A stretch of 64,000 nucleotides of DNA from Cohaesibacter sp. ES.047 (GTDB taxonomy: Bacteria; Pseudomonadota; Alphaproteobacteria; Rhizobiales; Cohaesibacteraceae). The notes below the pieces were generated by a model that was given only the letters and a program-made list of their open reading frames with translations, searched no databases and had not been told where the DNA came from. Shown one piece after another: positions 52,670-61,270 of the stretch. The stretch covers positions 2,638,501 through 2,702,500 of the forward strand of contig NZ_LT907844.1 in NCBI RefSeq assembly GCF_900215505.1. Direction: 5' to 3'. The position numbers and the translations under genes are program-made. Each line of letters starts with the position of its first letter. Position 1 is the first letter of the stretch.

Positions 52670-53398
52670 ATGTCAGCTTTTGATAAAGGCCCTATTCTTG
52701 TAACCGGAGCCAGCGGCGGCATCGGCGCGGAGACTGTTCGACAGCTCATTGCCGCTGGTGCTGAGGTGATCGCAAGCGGACGAAACGAAGAAGTCCTCAC
52801 CCGATTGGCCGAAGAAACCGGTTGTCGGACCTTGGCTTTCGACCTCGCGTCTGAAGAAGACGTGCGCAAGGCACTGGAAGGTCTCGACCTTTGGGGGTTG
52901 GTCAATTGTGGCGGCTTTGGCGGTGAGATCGCGACGCCAATGGAGACAGATATCTCGGTGTTCGACAAGGTCATGACAATCAATGCGCGTGGAGCCTTGT
53001 TGGCGACGAAATATGCCTCTCAGAGCATGGTGCGACTCGGCAAGGGCGGCGCAATCGTCAATGTATCCAGTCAGGCGTCTCTCGTCGCCCTGAAGGGCCA
53101 TATTTCCTACGGATCTTCGAAAGCCGCGCTTGACAATATCACGCGTGTGTCGGCGCTCGAACTGGGCCCGCACGGCATTCGGGTCAACAGCGTCAATCCA
53201 ACCGTGGTAATGACCCCGATGTCGGCATGGTACTGGGGACGGGAAGACATTGAAGGCCCGTTTCTGGAACAAATGCCCCTCGGGCGCTGGGCCACAGAAG
53301 CCGAGATTGCGGCGCCCATCGTCTTCCTGCTCAGTGATGGTGCTTCCATGATCTCCGGCGTCACCTTGCCAATTGATGGCGGGTTCACCGCCTGCTGA
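52670..53398 (+). CDS. SDR oxidoreductase, L-xylulose-reductase-like
   Basis: The 242-residue enzyme is a classical short-chain dehydrogenase. It has the cofactor motif 'TGASGGIGAE' at 12-21 and the catalytic Ser133/134, Tyr147 and Lys151 ('NVSSQASLVALKGHISYGSSKAAL'). The stretch 'GPHGIRVNSVNPTVVMTPM' and the end 'SGVTLPIDGGFTAC' closely resemble dicarbonyl/L-xylulose reductases, which interconvert L-xylulose and xylitol and act on related ketoses. The second cofactor motif reads NCGG instead of NNAG. It sits between the sugar importer and the mannitol-dehydrogenase-family gene, so it probably oxidises or reduces the imported polyol or sugar. The exact substrate is unknown. Confidence 0.88.
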   Translation: MSAFDKGPILVTGASGGIGAETVRQLIAAGAEVIASGRNEEVLTRLAEETGCRTLAFDLASEEDVRKALEGLDLWGLVNCGGFGGEIATPMETDISVFDKVMTINARGALLATKYASQSMVRLGKGGAIVNVSSQASLVALKGHISYGSSKAALDNITRVSALELGPHGIRVNSVNPTVVMTPMSAWYWGREDIEGPFLEQMPLGRWATEAEIAAPIVFLLSDGASMISGVTLPIDGGFTAC

Positions 53399-53496
53399 AT
53401 GTCCAACTCCCTGGCCAGAGGTGGTGATCCCCATTAGCAACCGCCTCTGGTTCCAGGTGTCTTTCCTGTGTCGACCATCTGAAAACTGGTGCAATC

Positions 53497-54969
53497 ATGA
53501 CGACCGCTCTGAACCGAAAAGCGTTGCAATCCCTGTCTGGAATACAGTCTGTTCCGTCCTATGATCGCAGTGGGATCACTCCCGGCATTCTTCATGTCGG
53601 GGTTGGTAATTTCCATCGTGCACATATGGCAGTCTATCTCAACGACCTGATGAACAGGGGATTGGGATTCGATTGGGGCATCGTTGGGGCCGGCATGCGG
53701 CCCAGTGATGAGACGATGCGCCAGGCATTGCAAGCGCAGGATTGGCTAACGACAGTTGTTGAGTTGGATCCAAACGGGCTGTCTGCTTCTGTCACCGGAG
53801 CGATGATTGACTTTCTGCCAATCGACCCAGACACCCTTCTGGCAGGCATGGTGGATCCCAGAATTCGGATTCTCTCTATGACCATCACAGAAGGCGGATA
53901 TTACATAGACGCGGCCAGTGGCCGGTTGGACATCGCACATCCGGACATTCAGGCCGACGCGAACAATCCGGACAGTCCGAAGACGCTGTTCGGGATCATT
54001 TTGCGCGCCTTGCAATCTCGCAAAGAGAGCGGGGTTCCCCCGTTCACCATTCTGTCCTGCGATAATCTGCCAGAAAATGGTCAGGTGGCGAAGCAGACCC
54101 TTGTTGGGCTGGCCAGACTCTCCAATCCCGAATTTGCCGATTGGATCGATGCAAATGTGAGTTTCCCCAATTGCATGGTGGACCGTATCACACCGGCAAC
54201 GACAGAGCGGGAGCGTGCGATTGTTGAGGAAACATTTGGTGTGAAAGACGCCGCCCCGGTGGTTTGTGAGCCTTTTCGCCAGTGGGTTATCGAGGATAAA
54301 TTCCCTCAAGGTCGACCTCCGCTTGAAGCCGTCGGGTGTGAATTTGTCAAAGATGTTCGAGCCCATGAATTGATGAAGCTGCGAATATTGAACGCGGGGC
54401 ACGCCAGTGTTTGCTACGCAGCGGCCTTGATGGGCTACCATTTCGTTCATGATGCAATGGCGGATCAGGACATTTGCAATTGGCTTCAGGCGGTGCAAAC
54501 CAGAGAGGCAATTCCAACCCTGAAGCCACTTTCAGGCGTCGACTATGCGGCATATCTTGCGACAGTGATCGCCCGTTTTTCAAATCGGGAAATGGGCGAT
54601 ACCATTCCAAGGAATGTCGCCGACGGATCCGATCGCCAGCCCAAATTCATATTGCCAGCCCTGCGGGATGCATTGGAAATGGGACATTCAGTGGAAGGCT
54701 TCGCACTTGAGGTGGCGCTGTGGTGTCGATACTGCACCGGTGTCATGGAAGATGGTTCGGCAGTTCAGATTGTCGATCCAATGGCGGAGACTTTGGTGCG
54801 ACTGTCGAACATGGCAATCGACCAACCAAGGGCCTTTCTTGAAAATGAAGCGGTCTTTGGCGATTTGGCGCGTAACGTTTCTTTCGCTGATGCGTTCGGA
54901 AAGTGGCTTACCCTTCTTCATTCGCAAGGCGTTCGTGCGGCTTTAAAGGCCTATGTCGCCAAGCAATAG
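53497..54969 (+). CDS. Mannitol-dehydrogenase-family polyol oxidoreductase
   Basis: The 490-residue enzyme belongs to the long-chain, metal-independent polyol dehydrogenase family (mannitol 2-dehydrogenase, D-arabinitol dehydrogenase, fructuronate reductase). The catalytic triad is present at the expected spacing: Lys294, Asn299 and His302 in 'MKLRILNAGHASVCY'. The N-terminal Rossmann region has 'ILHVGVGNFHRAHMAVYLNDL' and 'IVGAGMRPSD'. Its length and these motifs fit mannitol 2-dehydrogenase best, giving fructose from mannitol with NAD. It follows the SDR gene by 98 bp and closes the importer locus. Confidence 0.9.
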   Translation: MTTALNRKALQSLSGIQSVPSYDRSGITPGILHVGVGNFHRAHMAVYLNDLMNRGLGFDWGIVGAGMRPSDETMRQALQAQDWLTTVVELDPNGLSASVTGAMIDFLPIDPDTLLAGMVDPRIRILSMTITEGGYYIDAASGRLDIAHPDIQADANNPDSPKTLFGIILRALQSRKESGVPPFTILSCDNLPENGQVAKQTLVGLARLSNPEFADWIDANVSFPNCMVDRITPATTERERAIVEETFGVKDAAPVVCEPFRQWVIEDKFPQGRPPLEAVGCEFVKDVRAHELMKLRILNAGHASVCYAAALMGYHFVHDAMADQDICNWLQAVQTREAIPTLKPLSGVDYAAYLATVIARFSNREMGDTIPRNVADGSDRQPKFILPALRDALEMGHSVEGFALEVALWCRYCTGVMEDGSAVQIVDPMAETLVRLSNMAIDQPRAFLENEAVFGDLARNVSFADAFGKWLTLLHSQGVRAALKAYVAKQ

Positions 54970-54983
54970 ATGAAAGCGCTTGG
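54959..54983 (+). other. Hairpin around the polyol dehydrogenase stop codon
   Basis: A 6-bp stem (CCAAGC at 54959-54964 with GCTTGG at 54978-54983) has the TAG stop in its 13-nt loop. No T-run follows. Confidence 0.45.
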
Positions 54984-55099
54984 TCAATTGCGGCATGGAT
55001 GCATGCAGGGCGACCAACCACACATCAACGGACCCGATATGATCCGAAGCGGGAGACCTTGCGTAAAAACCCCAATACAACCAAGCAGGGGATTTTAAC

Positions 55100-55636
55100 G
55101 TGCAGGGACATCCCGTTTTGAGATCAATTGTTGTTTTACTCGGTCTATTGATGGCCGCGCCGGCCTCCTCCAACACGCTTTCCAGCAATGTCATGGCGCA
55201 GGTTCGATCACCAGAGAAAATAGGCGAAGCACAGGTTCGCTTTCTGGGGTTCCGAGTTTATTCTGCGGCTTTGTTTACTCAGCAAGGAAGGGCGTTTAAC
55301 TGGAAGCGGCCATTTGCCTTGACGCTGGATTATGACCGTAGCTTTTCCAAAAAACGCCTGATCGATGCCTCCATTTCCGAGATGGAACGCATGGAGGGAG
55401 ACCGGCCTGATCATGCCGCAATCGCGGCCAAACTCGAAAATTGTTTTCGGTCGGTTAAAGCGTCGGATCGGTTCACAGCCACGGCCACGAGCCGCAATAG
55501 CGTGAATTTCTATTTCAACGGTCGCCAGACTTGCAAGATCAGCCACGCCGGAATTCGCGAACGGCTGCTCGGGATCTGGTTGTCTGACCAATCTCGAGAC
55601 AAAAGCCTAAGCCGCAGATTGCGCGGCATGAATTAA
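55100..55636 (+). CDS. Exported chalcone-isomerase-like domain protein
   Basis: The 178-residue product has an N-terminal signal ('LRSIVVLLGLLMAAPASSNT'). The domain has the pattern of the bacterial chalcone-isomerase-like family: 'GEAQVRFLGFRVYSAALFTQQGRAFNWKRPFALTLDYDRSFSKKRLIDASISEMERM' and, at the end, 'GRQTCKISHAGIRERLLGIWLSDQS'. Bacterial members are usually periplasmic, of unknown function, and not flavonoid enzymes. The GTG start at 55100 has AGGGGA 8 nt upstream. It is convergent with fucA and has no clear functional neighbour. Confidence 0.8.
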   Translation: MQGHPVLRSIVVLLGLLMAAPASSNTLSSNVMAQVRSPEKIGEAQVRFLGFRVYSAALFTQQGRAFNWKRPFALTLDYDRSFSKKRLIDASISEMERMEGDRPDHAAIAAKLENCFRSVKASDRFTATATSRNSVNFYFNGRQTCKISHAGIRERLLGIWLSDQSRDKSLSRRLRGMN

Positions 55637-55741
55637 GACGCACGGGCTGAAGCGTGTGCCTCTAGTGTGATCAGGAGAGCTTCAATAGGAGCACTCCTGA
55701 CATGTCGTTTGACTGCGTTAAACCGTCATGTGGCTGTAGCC

Positions 55742-56395
55742 TCAGGCGGTTTTCTCACGCAGGCCGTAGTTTGCGATTTTCTTCAGGACAACCTCAATTT
55801 CCGCGTCGGACAAGCAGGGAGGATTGTCGGTGATCTGCAACAGATTCACGTACCATTTCGCCAGCGTTTCCACTTCAACTGCCAGCCACATGGCCTGCGC
55901 CAACGAAGACCCTGTTGCGATCATGCCGTGATGGCGCATCAGGATGGCCTTGCGATCTTTGAGGCCGGCTTCCACCAGTTTCGAGAGCTCCGGCGTGCCA
56001 TATGTGGCGTAGTCGACGCACGGAATGCTGTTGCCGCCCGCAGTTGCGATCATGTAGTGAATTGCCGGGATCGGCTTGTTCATGATTGCGATTGTGGTGG
56101 AGTAAAGCGCGTGATTGTGCACAACGGCATTGGCTTCGGGGCGGCTTTCCAGAGCGGCCAGATGAAAGCGCCACTCGCTTGAGGGCACCTGATCCTCCGC
56201 ATATTTGCCGTCCGTGCTGACAAAGACGATTTCTTCAGGTTCCATCTGGTCGTAGGCAACGCCGGACGGCGTGATAAGCATGCCGCCGTCGACGCGCACG
56301 CTGATGTTGCCTGACGTCCCCTGATTGAGCCCGCTTGCATTCATTTCATTACACGCTGCAATCAGACTTTTTCTCAAGCTTAGTTCATCACTCAT
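55742..56395 (-). CDS. fucA: L-fuculose-1-phosphate aldolase
   Basis: FucA splits L-fuculose-1-phosphate into dihydroxyacetone phosphate and L-lactaldehyde. The 217-residue product is very close to the Escherichia coli enzyme along its whole length: 'GLNQGTSGNISVR', 'MLITPSGVAYDQM', 'PSSEWRFHLAALESRPEANAVVHNHA', 'AIHYMIATAGGNSIPCVDYATYGT'. The active-site Glu74 and the zinc ligands His93, His95 and His156 are present, each one position later than in E. coli. It is divergent from the DeoR regulator and fucK, with which it forms the fucose pathway. Confidence 0.94.
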   Translation of the reverse strand: MSDELSLRKSLIAACNEMNASGLNQGTSGNISVRVDGGMLITPSGVAYDQMEPEEIVFVSTDGKYAEDQVPSSEWRFHLAALESRPEANAVVHNHALYSTTIAIMNKPIPAIHYMIATAGGNSIPCVDYATYGTPELSKLVEAGLKDRKAILMRHHGMIATGSSLAQAMWLAVEVETLAKWYVNLLQITDNPPCLSDAEIEVVLKKIANYGLREKTA

Positions 56396-56699
56396 GGTGG
56401 TGCTCCTTCAATGTTGAATTCCGAATGGAGCAGGCACCCCATGAACTTAGGGAAGGCGTGTCATTCGGGTTTGAGGTCAAAATGACCGATTTCGACCGTT
56501 TTATCATGCAATTTTGATTTCGGCAAGCTTGCTAATTGCGTCTCTTCAACGCAGCGCCCTATAGAAAATTTGCGGCGAGTGAGAAAAATAAAACAACTAA
56601 AACAGATATATAATATGATTATGCACTTGTGTGTCGCAGAATTAACTTGCTCTTCACGGGTGGATCAGGCAATCTGTAAAAGCCCGTTTATGACTGTTT
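56396..56699. promoter_or_regulatory. Divergent control region of fucA and the deoR-fucK unit
   Basis: These 304 bp contain no gene and become AT-rich toward the plus-strand regulator. They should carry the promoters of fucA (minus) and of the DeoR-fucK unit (plus). An inverted repeat GGTCA-AAA-TGACC (56475-56487) and a further GACC 11 bp on are possible binding elements for the DeoR protein. Confidence 0.45.
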
Positions 56700-57473
56700 A
56701 TGGACAACTCTCAGATGCTCACCAACCGCCTAAGGGACATTGTCAATCGCGTAGACCACGCCGGGTCGATCACTGTGGCGGAGCTGTCAGATCAGTTCGG
56801 TGTAGCCGTAGAGACGATCCGCAGGGATCTGCGTACTCTGGAGGACGCAGGCTATTTGCGCCGTATCCATGGCGGTGCCACCTCGCTCAACGATCACATC
56901 AGCGCCCTGTCCTTCAGCAGCCGGCAGCAGGAGAGCCCTGAGGCCAAGAGCGTGATTGCGCAGCGCGCGTTGCCGCTTATTCGCGAGGGAGACGTCCTGA
57001 TGCTTGATCCCAGTTCCACAGCTTGGAATCTGGCGCAGGCTCTACCGGATATGAAGCTGACCGTGATCACGAATTCCGTTCGTATCGTGTTTGATCTGGT
57101 GTCCAAGCCGAAGATCGAGGTGATTTGCGTCGGCGGGCATTATCACGAGAAATACGGGGCGTTTCTGGGTGCGGTTACCGTCAGCCACATTCTGGATTAT
57201 CACGCCGACGTCTGTTTCCATTCCTGCTCGGCCTATGACCCCGAAACCGGGGCGTGGGACAGCAATGATCTGAACGCGGGTGTGAAGAAGGCGATGCTCA
57301 GAAGCAGTCGCTCCAATGTTCTTCTCTGTGACAAAGCGAAGCTTGGGCGCGACGGCTATACACTGATCAACACCGTCGAGCGTATCGACTGCCATGTAAG
57401 CGAGGAGGGCATACAGGGCGAGGTCAAGCGCAGGACGGATCAACAAAACAAGGGATTCCATTCAAGCCCCTGA
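56700..57473 (+). CDS. DeoR-family regulator of fucose genes
   Basis: The 257-residue regulator has the DeoR N-terminal winged helix ('RLRDIVNRVDHAGSITVAELSDQFGVAVETIRRDLRTLEDAGYLRRIHGGA', about 10-60). The sugar-phosphate-sensing domain has 'LIREGDVLMLDPSSTAWNLAQAL', 'LTVITNSVRIVFDL' and 'DLNAGVKKAMLRSSRSNVLLCDKAKLGRDGY'. It precedes fucK by 42 bp and lies opposite fucA, the arrangement expected for a fucose-operon regulator sensing a pathway intermediate such as fuculose-1-phosphate. The signal itself is inferred. Confidence 0.9.
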   Translation: MDNSQMLTNRLRDIVNRVDHAGSITVAELSDQFGVAVETIRRDLRTLEDAGYLRRIHGGATSLNDHISALSFSSRQQESPEAKSVIAQRALPLIREGDVLMLDPSSTAWNLAQALPDMKLTVITNSVRIVFDLVSKPKIEVICVGGHYHEKYGAFLGAVTVSHILDYHADVCFHSCSAYDPETGAWDSNDLNAGVKKAMLRSSRSNVLLCDKAKLGRDGYTLINTVERIDCHVSEEGIQGEVKRRTDQQNKGFHSSP

Positions 57474-57515
57474 CGCAATAGGGGAGCTGGTGTCTGCAGG
57501 GGGGAGATAGTTGCC

Positions 57516-58919
57516 ATGTCAGATGAAGCTGTACTGGTCTTGGATTGCGGCAGCACAAATGTCCGCGCCATTGCGGTGGATGCCACAGGCAAGGTGCTGG
57601 CACGCGCCTCGCAGAAAAATGTGACAACGCCGGATCAGGATCATGACGACTGGCATTACTGGCCGTTTGAGATGCTGTATGAAAAGCTCTGCCTGTGCTC
57701 GCGGCAGGTTGCCTCGGAGATCGGGGCAGGGCGCATCAAGGCCATTGCCGTGACGACCTTCGGAGCGGATGGCACCTTCCTCAATCAAGATGGCAAAATG
57801 CTGTTTCCAGTCGTCAGCTGGAAATGCCCCCGAACGCTGGAAGCGATGGACCATGTGCAGCGCTATATTGCGCCCGAGCGGGTTGTCGAGATCAGCGGCG
57901 TTGGGAATTTCTCTTTCAACACGCTCAACAAATTTGTCTGGTTTCGTGAGAATCGACCGGAATTGTTGCATCAGGCCAGCCATTTCCTGTTTATGAGTTC
58001 CTTGTTCAGCCACCGCATGACCGGGCGCATGACCAATGACGCCACCATGGTGGGAACATCCCAGATGACCGATCTGCGTAGCCAGAGCTTCAGTGATGAA
58101 ATCCTAGACGCGGTCACGGTGACGAGCAACTTGTTTCCTCAGATGGTCTTTCCCGGTGAGGTTATCGGGCCGCTATTGTCCAAAGAAGCCGAAGCGCTGG
58201 GACTTGATGCTGGAACGCCCGTTGTCTCCGCCGGTCACGACACTCAGTTTGCGATCTTTGGGGCAGGGGCGGCGCCCGACAGGCCGGTGCTTAGCTCTGG
58301 CACGTGGGAGATCCTGATGGCGCGGTGCGACACGATCGATTTGCCGGGGCCGGAGATTTTCAACGAGGCCTTCACCTGCGAATGGGATGTCTTGAAGGGA
58401 CATTACAATCCCGGTTTCCAATATATCGCTTCGGCGGTGGTCGAGTGGATCGCCCGGACCATGTATTCCGAACTGTCAGGGGCGGAACGCTATGAAACCA
58501 TGATCAAGGAGGCTATGGCCGCACCGCAGGACTGTCGGGGGGTCACGGTCAATCCGAACCTGCTCGTGGGTAAGGGGGAAATGCATCACCTCTCGCTCAA
58601 TGTGGATCGCGGCACCCTGTTTCGCGCCACCTTGCAAGGGCTGGTGTCGCGCCTCCAGACTGGCATGGCCATCCTGCAGAAGGTCGGCAATTTCGAGGCC
58701 AGCGAGCTGACCCTGGTGGGCGGTGGAACACGCAACAGCTTTTGGACGCAGCTCAAGGCCGATGCTCTTGGGATTCCGGTTCATACGGTTGATGAGGCGG
58801 AGACAACCGTTTTAGGCGCTGCGATGTTTGCGCTCAAGGGGGCGGGGTTGCATGAAAGCGCCGAGGCGGCGCGTGCTGCCTTTGATCTACACCACACGAC
58901 CACCCTGCCGCGCACCTGA
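57516..58919 (+). CDS. fucK: L-fuculokinase
   Basis: FucK phosphorylates L-fuculose for cleavage by FucA. The 467-residue FGGY-family kinase is close to E. coli FucK: 'VLVLDCGSTNVRAIAVDATGKVLARAS', 'IAVTTFGADGTFLNQDGKMLFPVVSWKCPRT', 'VSAGHDTQFAIFGAGAAPDRPVLSSGTWEILM', 'ASELTLVGGGTRNSFWTQLKADAL', 'DEAETTVLGAAMFALKGAG'. The nucleotide and sugar motifs are intact. It is transcribed with the upstream DeoR regulator. A hairpin places its stop codon in the loop. The isomerase that makes L-fuculose is not in the window. Confidence 0.93.
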   Translation: MSDEAVLVLDCGSTNVRAIAVDATGKVLARASQKNVTTPDQDHDDWHYWPFEMLYEKLCLCSRQVASEIGAGRIKAIAVTTFGADGTFLNQDGKMLFPVVSWKCPRTLEAMDHVQRYIAPERVVEISGVGNFSFNTLNKFVWFRENRPELLHQASHFLFMSSLFSHRMTGRMTNDATMVGTSQMTDLRSQSFSDEILDAVTVTSNLFPQMVFPGEVIGPLLSKEAEALGLDAGTPVVSAGHDTQFAIFGAGAAPDRPVLSSGTWEILMARCDTIDLPGPEIFNEAFTCEWDVLKGHYNPGFQYIASAVVEWIARTMYSELSGAERYETMIKEAMAAPQDCRGVTVNPNLLVGKGEMHHLSLNVDRGTLFRATLQGLVSRLQTGMAILQKVGNFEASELTLVGGGTRNSFWTQLKADALGIPVHTVDEAETTVLGAAMFALKGAGLHESAEAARAAFDLHHTTTLPRT

Positions 58920-58926
58920 TGCGCGG
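58908..58926 (+). other. Hairpin around the fucK stop codon
   Basis: A perfect 7-bp stem (CCGCGCA with TGCGCGG) has a 5-nt loop that includes the TGA stop. There is no T-run, so it is not a typical terminator. Confidence 0.6.
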
Positions 58927-58962
58927 CCCGAGGGTATCGGACCTTTAAACGAGCGGCTGATT

Positions 58963-60015
58963 CTAGATGGCTCCGGTTGGAAGGTCGCGTTGCAAGGAGT
59001 AAGGATCGTCCGCCTTGTAGATCACAGGGGTGACGGTGACCAGAGTGCCCGGTTCGGCCTTGGATTCAAGCAGCTTGAAGGCCTGTTTGATCAACTCACG
59101 ATGCCGTTGCCGCACCATGTGAACAGGGAAACGCAGCAGCATGCCGAAGGGTTCGAAGTCGAAAAAGCCGATGGAGCAGTTTCGAAGATCTGCTTCCGGG
59201 ATGATGGCAAGAAAGCGCAAGACGCCTTCGAACGTTGCGCTCGAGTTGATGAAAAGGCCGGCGGGCAAGCCTCCGAGGTGCGCATAGAGCTCTTTGATCT
59301 CTTGCTCGGCACGATCGGAATCGTAAGAGCAGGCGATGATCTGGTCGTCAGTGCATTGCCCAAGCTGGCGCGTGACTTCTGCCCGGAAGCTGTGGATGCG
59401 GCTGGCTGTGGCGGGCAGGGTGGCGTCGCCGCCAATAAAATAGGGCCGATGGCGGTCCGAAGCCGGACCCTTGGGCATGCTGCGCAGGATTTCCTGTGTC
59501 AGTGCAAGGGATCCCGCTTCGTTGTCGGTCACGACCGAAGGAGCCAAGGCGCAGGGTTGGTCAATGAAAACATGATCGATATGCGCTTTTTGACAGAATT
59601 TGCTGATGGTCTCAGGAGCTGCAGCTCCGGCGATGAACAGGGAATCTATGGCATAGGATGCCAGCTGTTGGACCGTCGATATTTCCTCCTCCGGATTTCG
59701 TTCGGTGGAGACAATGACCGGGCACAGGCCCAATTGTCGCACACGAGCCGAAAAGGCTTCGGCCAGAGTGGAAAAGAAGCTCGTGTAGTCCGGCATCAAC
59801 AAGGCGACCAATCCGGAGCGCGCCGTGCGCAGGCCGCGCGCCTGAAGGTTGGTCGAATATCCGAATTCGCGCGCGATCGCTATAATGCGTTCAGCGGTTT
59901 CAGCGCGAATCCTGCGGTTTCTCCACGTTCCGTTGAGGGCCGCACTGACAGTGGAAGGAGACGCGTTGGCCAGCTTGGCAATGTCGTAGATGGTGCTCTT
60001 CGGGGTCGATTTCAT
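58963..60015 (-). CDS. LacI-family regulator of the CUT2 importer
   Basis: The 350-residue repressor has the helix-turn-helix 'TIYDIAKLANASPSTVSAALNGTWRNRRIRAETAERIIAIAREFGYSTN' at about 8-56 and a hinge near 'LQARGLRTARS'. The sensor domain includes 'GLVALLMPDYTSFFSTLAEAFSARVRQLGLCPVIVSTERNPEEEI'. The ATG at 60015 is chosen because the conserved domain starts directly after; the frame is open back to 60096. It is divergent from the importer at 60.2 kb and convergent with fucK. Shared 12-bp motifs in the intergenic region are probably its operators. Confidence 0.9.
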   Translation of the reverse strand: MKSTPKSTIYDIAKLANASPSTVSAALNGTWRNRRIRAETAERIIAIAREFGYSTNLQARGLRTARSGLVALLMPDYTSFFSTLAEAFSARVRQLGLCPVIVSTERNPEEEISTVQQLASYAIDSLFIAGAAAPETISKFCQKAHIDHVFIDQPCALAPSVVTDNEAGSLALTQEILRSMPKGPASDRHRPYFIGGDATLPATASRIHSFRAEVTRQLGQCTDDQIIACSYDSDRAEQEIKELYAHLGGLPAGLFINSSATFEGVLRFLAIIPEADLRNCSIGFFDFEPFGMLLRFPVHMVRQRHRELIKQAFKLLESKAEPGTLVTVTPVIYKADDPYSLQRDLPTGAI

Positions 60016-60084
60016 TTGGTCTCGATTCGTGATGGCAATGAACTCTATTGACATCATATGCCAAGTTTGACTAGATGTGAAATA

Positions 60085-60100
60085 TCGATTGTGCAATCGA
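60085..60100. promoter_or_regulatory. LacI-type operator, site 1
   Basis: A perfect inverted repeat TCGATTG-TG-CAATCGA lies 70 bp before the LacI-family gene and 109 bp before the binding-protein gene. It contains the 12-mer TTGYGCAATCGA, seen again at 60156. Confidence 0.65.
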
Positions 60101-60155
60101 AGGAGACTAATTGATAATACCTCTGTAAGGACTTGGGAATTGTCAATTTATGCAT

Positions 60156-60170
60156 TTGCGCAATCGATTG
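60156..60170. promoter_or_regulatory. LacI-type operator, site 2
   Basis: The 12-mer TTGYGCAATCGA recurs here, within the 10-bp palindrome CAATCGATTG (60161-60170), 39 bp before the binding-protein start and just ahead of a TTATAC -10-like box at 60177-60182. Confidence 0.6.
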
Positions 60171-60208
60171 TTCGTTTTATACGAGAATTAAAGATCTGGG
60201 AGGATCAT

Positions 60209-61198
60209 ATGAAAAGCAAACTATTAGGTTTTGTCGCAGGAATCGCGTTGGTTGCAGGCCTTGCAACGTCAGCCAGTGCGGCTGATCCGACGATGGGTGT
60301 CGTCGTGAAAATTGGTGGTATTCCCTGGTTCAATGCAATGGAGATGGGCATCGAAAAGCGCGCTTCGGAAATCGGAGTGGACGCCGAGATGATCGGTCCT
60401 GTATCCGCCGACCCGGCTCTGCAGGTGCAGGCGATCGAAGATCTCATCGCCAAGGGCGTTGATGTGATCGGCGTCGTGCCCAATGATGAATCCGCTCTCG
60501 AGCCCGTGCTGAAAAAAGCTCAGGACGCGGGCATCATCGTCATCTCCCATGAAGGTCCCGGCCTCAAGAATGTTGACTGGAACTTCGAGCTGGCTTCTGC
60601 CAAGGGATTTGGTGAAGCCTATGGCAAGCTGCTGGCCGAAAAAGTGGAAGGCGGGGGCAAATACGCTGTCTTCGTTGGCTCGCTGACTGTGCCGCTGCAC
60701 AATGCATGGGCGGATGCGGCCATCGCTTGGCTCAAGGCCAATCATCCCGAAATCGAACTGGTCGGTGATCGCTATGGCGTGGCTGAAAACGTCGATGACA
60801 GCCGCTCGACAGCGCTTGATCTGATTGCTGCACATCCCGACCTCAAAGGCATTCTTGCCTTCGGTAGTCAGGGTCCGATCGGCGCAGCACGTGCTGTTGA
60901 AGAACGCCGCAAAAGCGGTGAAATCGTTGTGCTTGGTCCGTTCTCGCCCGGTCAGGGTCGCAAAATGGTCCATAGTGGCGTGCTCTCAGGCGGCTTTATG
61001 TGGAATCCTGCTCAGGCAGGCGAAGTCTTTGTAACTATGGGCAAGATGCTCGTGAATGGTGAAGAAATCAAAGATGGCATGGATATTCCCGGCCTCGGCG
61101 TTGTTCATCCCGATGTGGAAGGACACGACATCATCACTGACAACTTGCTGGAGCTGAACAAAGACTCCGTGGATGGTCTGGCCAAAATGGGCCTGTAA
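60209..61198 (+). CDS. Sugar ABC transporter binding protein (CUT2, RhaS/LsrB-like)
   Basis: The 329-residue protein has a signal peptide ('LLGFVAGIALVAGLATSASAAD'). Its fold is that of type I periplasmic binding proteins of the ribose/rhamnose/AI-2 group: 'VVKIGGIPWFNAMEMGIEKRASEIGVDAEMIGP', 'QVQAIEDLIAKGVDVIGVVPNDESALEPVLKKAQDAGIIVISHEG', 'GILAFGSQGPIGAARAVEERRKSGEIVVLGPFSPGQ'. A GGGAGG ribosome site precedes the ATG. The neighbouring fucA and fucK make L-fucose the best guess for the ligand; rhamnose or another deoxy sugar is possible. Confidence 0.9.
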   Translation: MKSKLLGFVAGIALVAGLATSASAADPTMGVVVKIGGIPWFNAMEMGIEKRASEIGVDAEMIGPVSADPALQVQAIEDLIAKGVDVIGVVPNDESALEPVLKKAQDAGIIVISHEGPGLKNVDWNFELASAKGFGEAYGKLLAEKVEGGGKYAVFVGSLTVPLHNAWADAAIAWLKANHPEIELVGDRYGVAENVDDSRSTALDLIAAHPDLKGILAFGSQGPIGAARAVEERRKSGEIVVLGPFSPGQGRKMVHSGVLSGGFMWNPAQAGEVFVTMGKMLVNGEEIKDGMDIPGLGVVHPDVEGHDIITDNLLELNKDSVDGLAKMGL

Positions 61199-61270
61199 TC
61201 AATTCCTCCCAGCTGACGTGCGGGCTAACAAGTGCGCTCGCACGTCGGTTCACTAAAAGGTTCTATCCCA

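Noticed and set aside
58828-60051. 407-codon open frame on the plus strand over the LacI-family gene
   Set aside because: It is antisense to a clear LacI regulator and starts inside fucK. The sequence is low in recognisable motifs and has no ribosome site.
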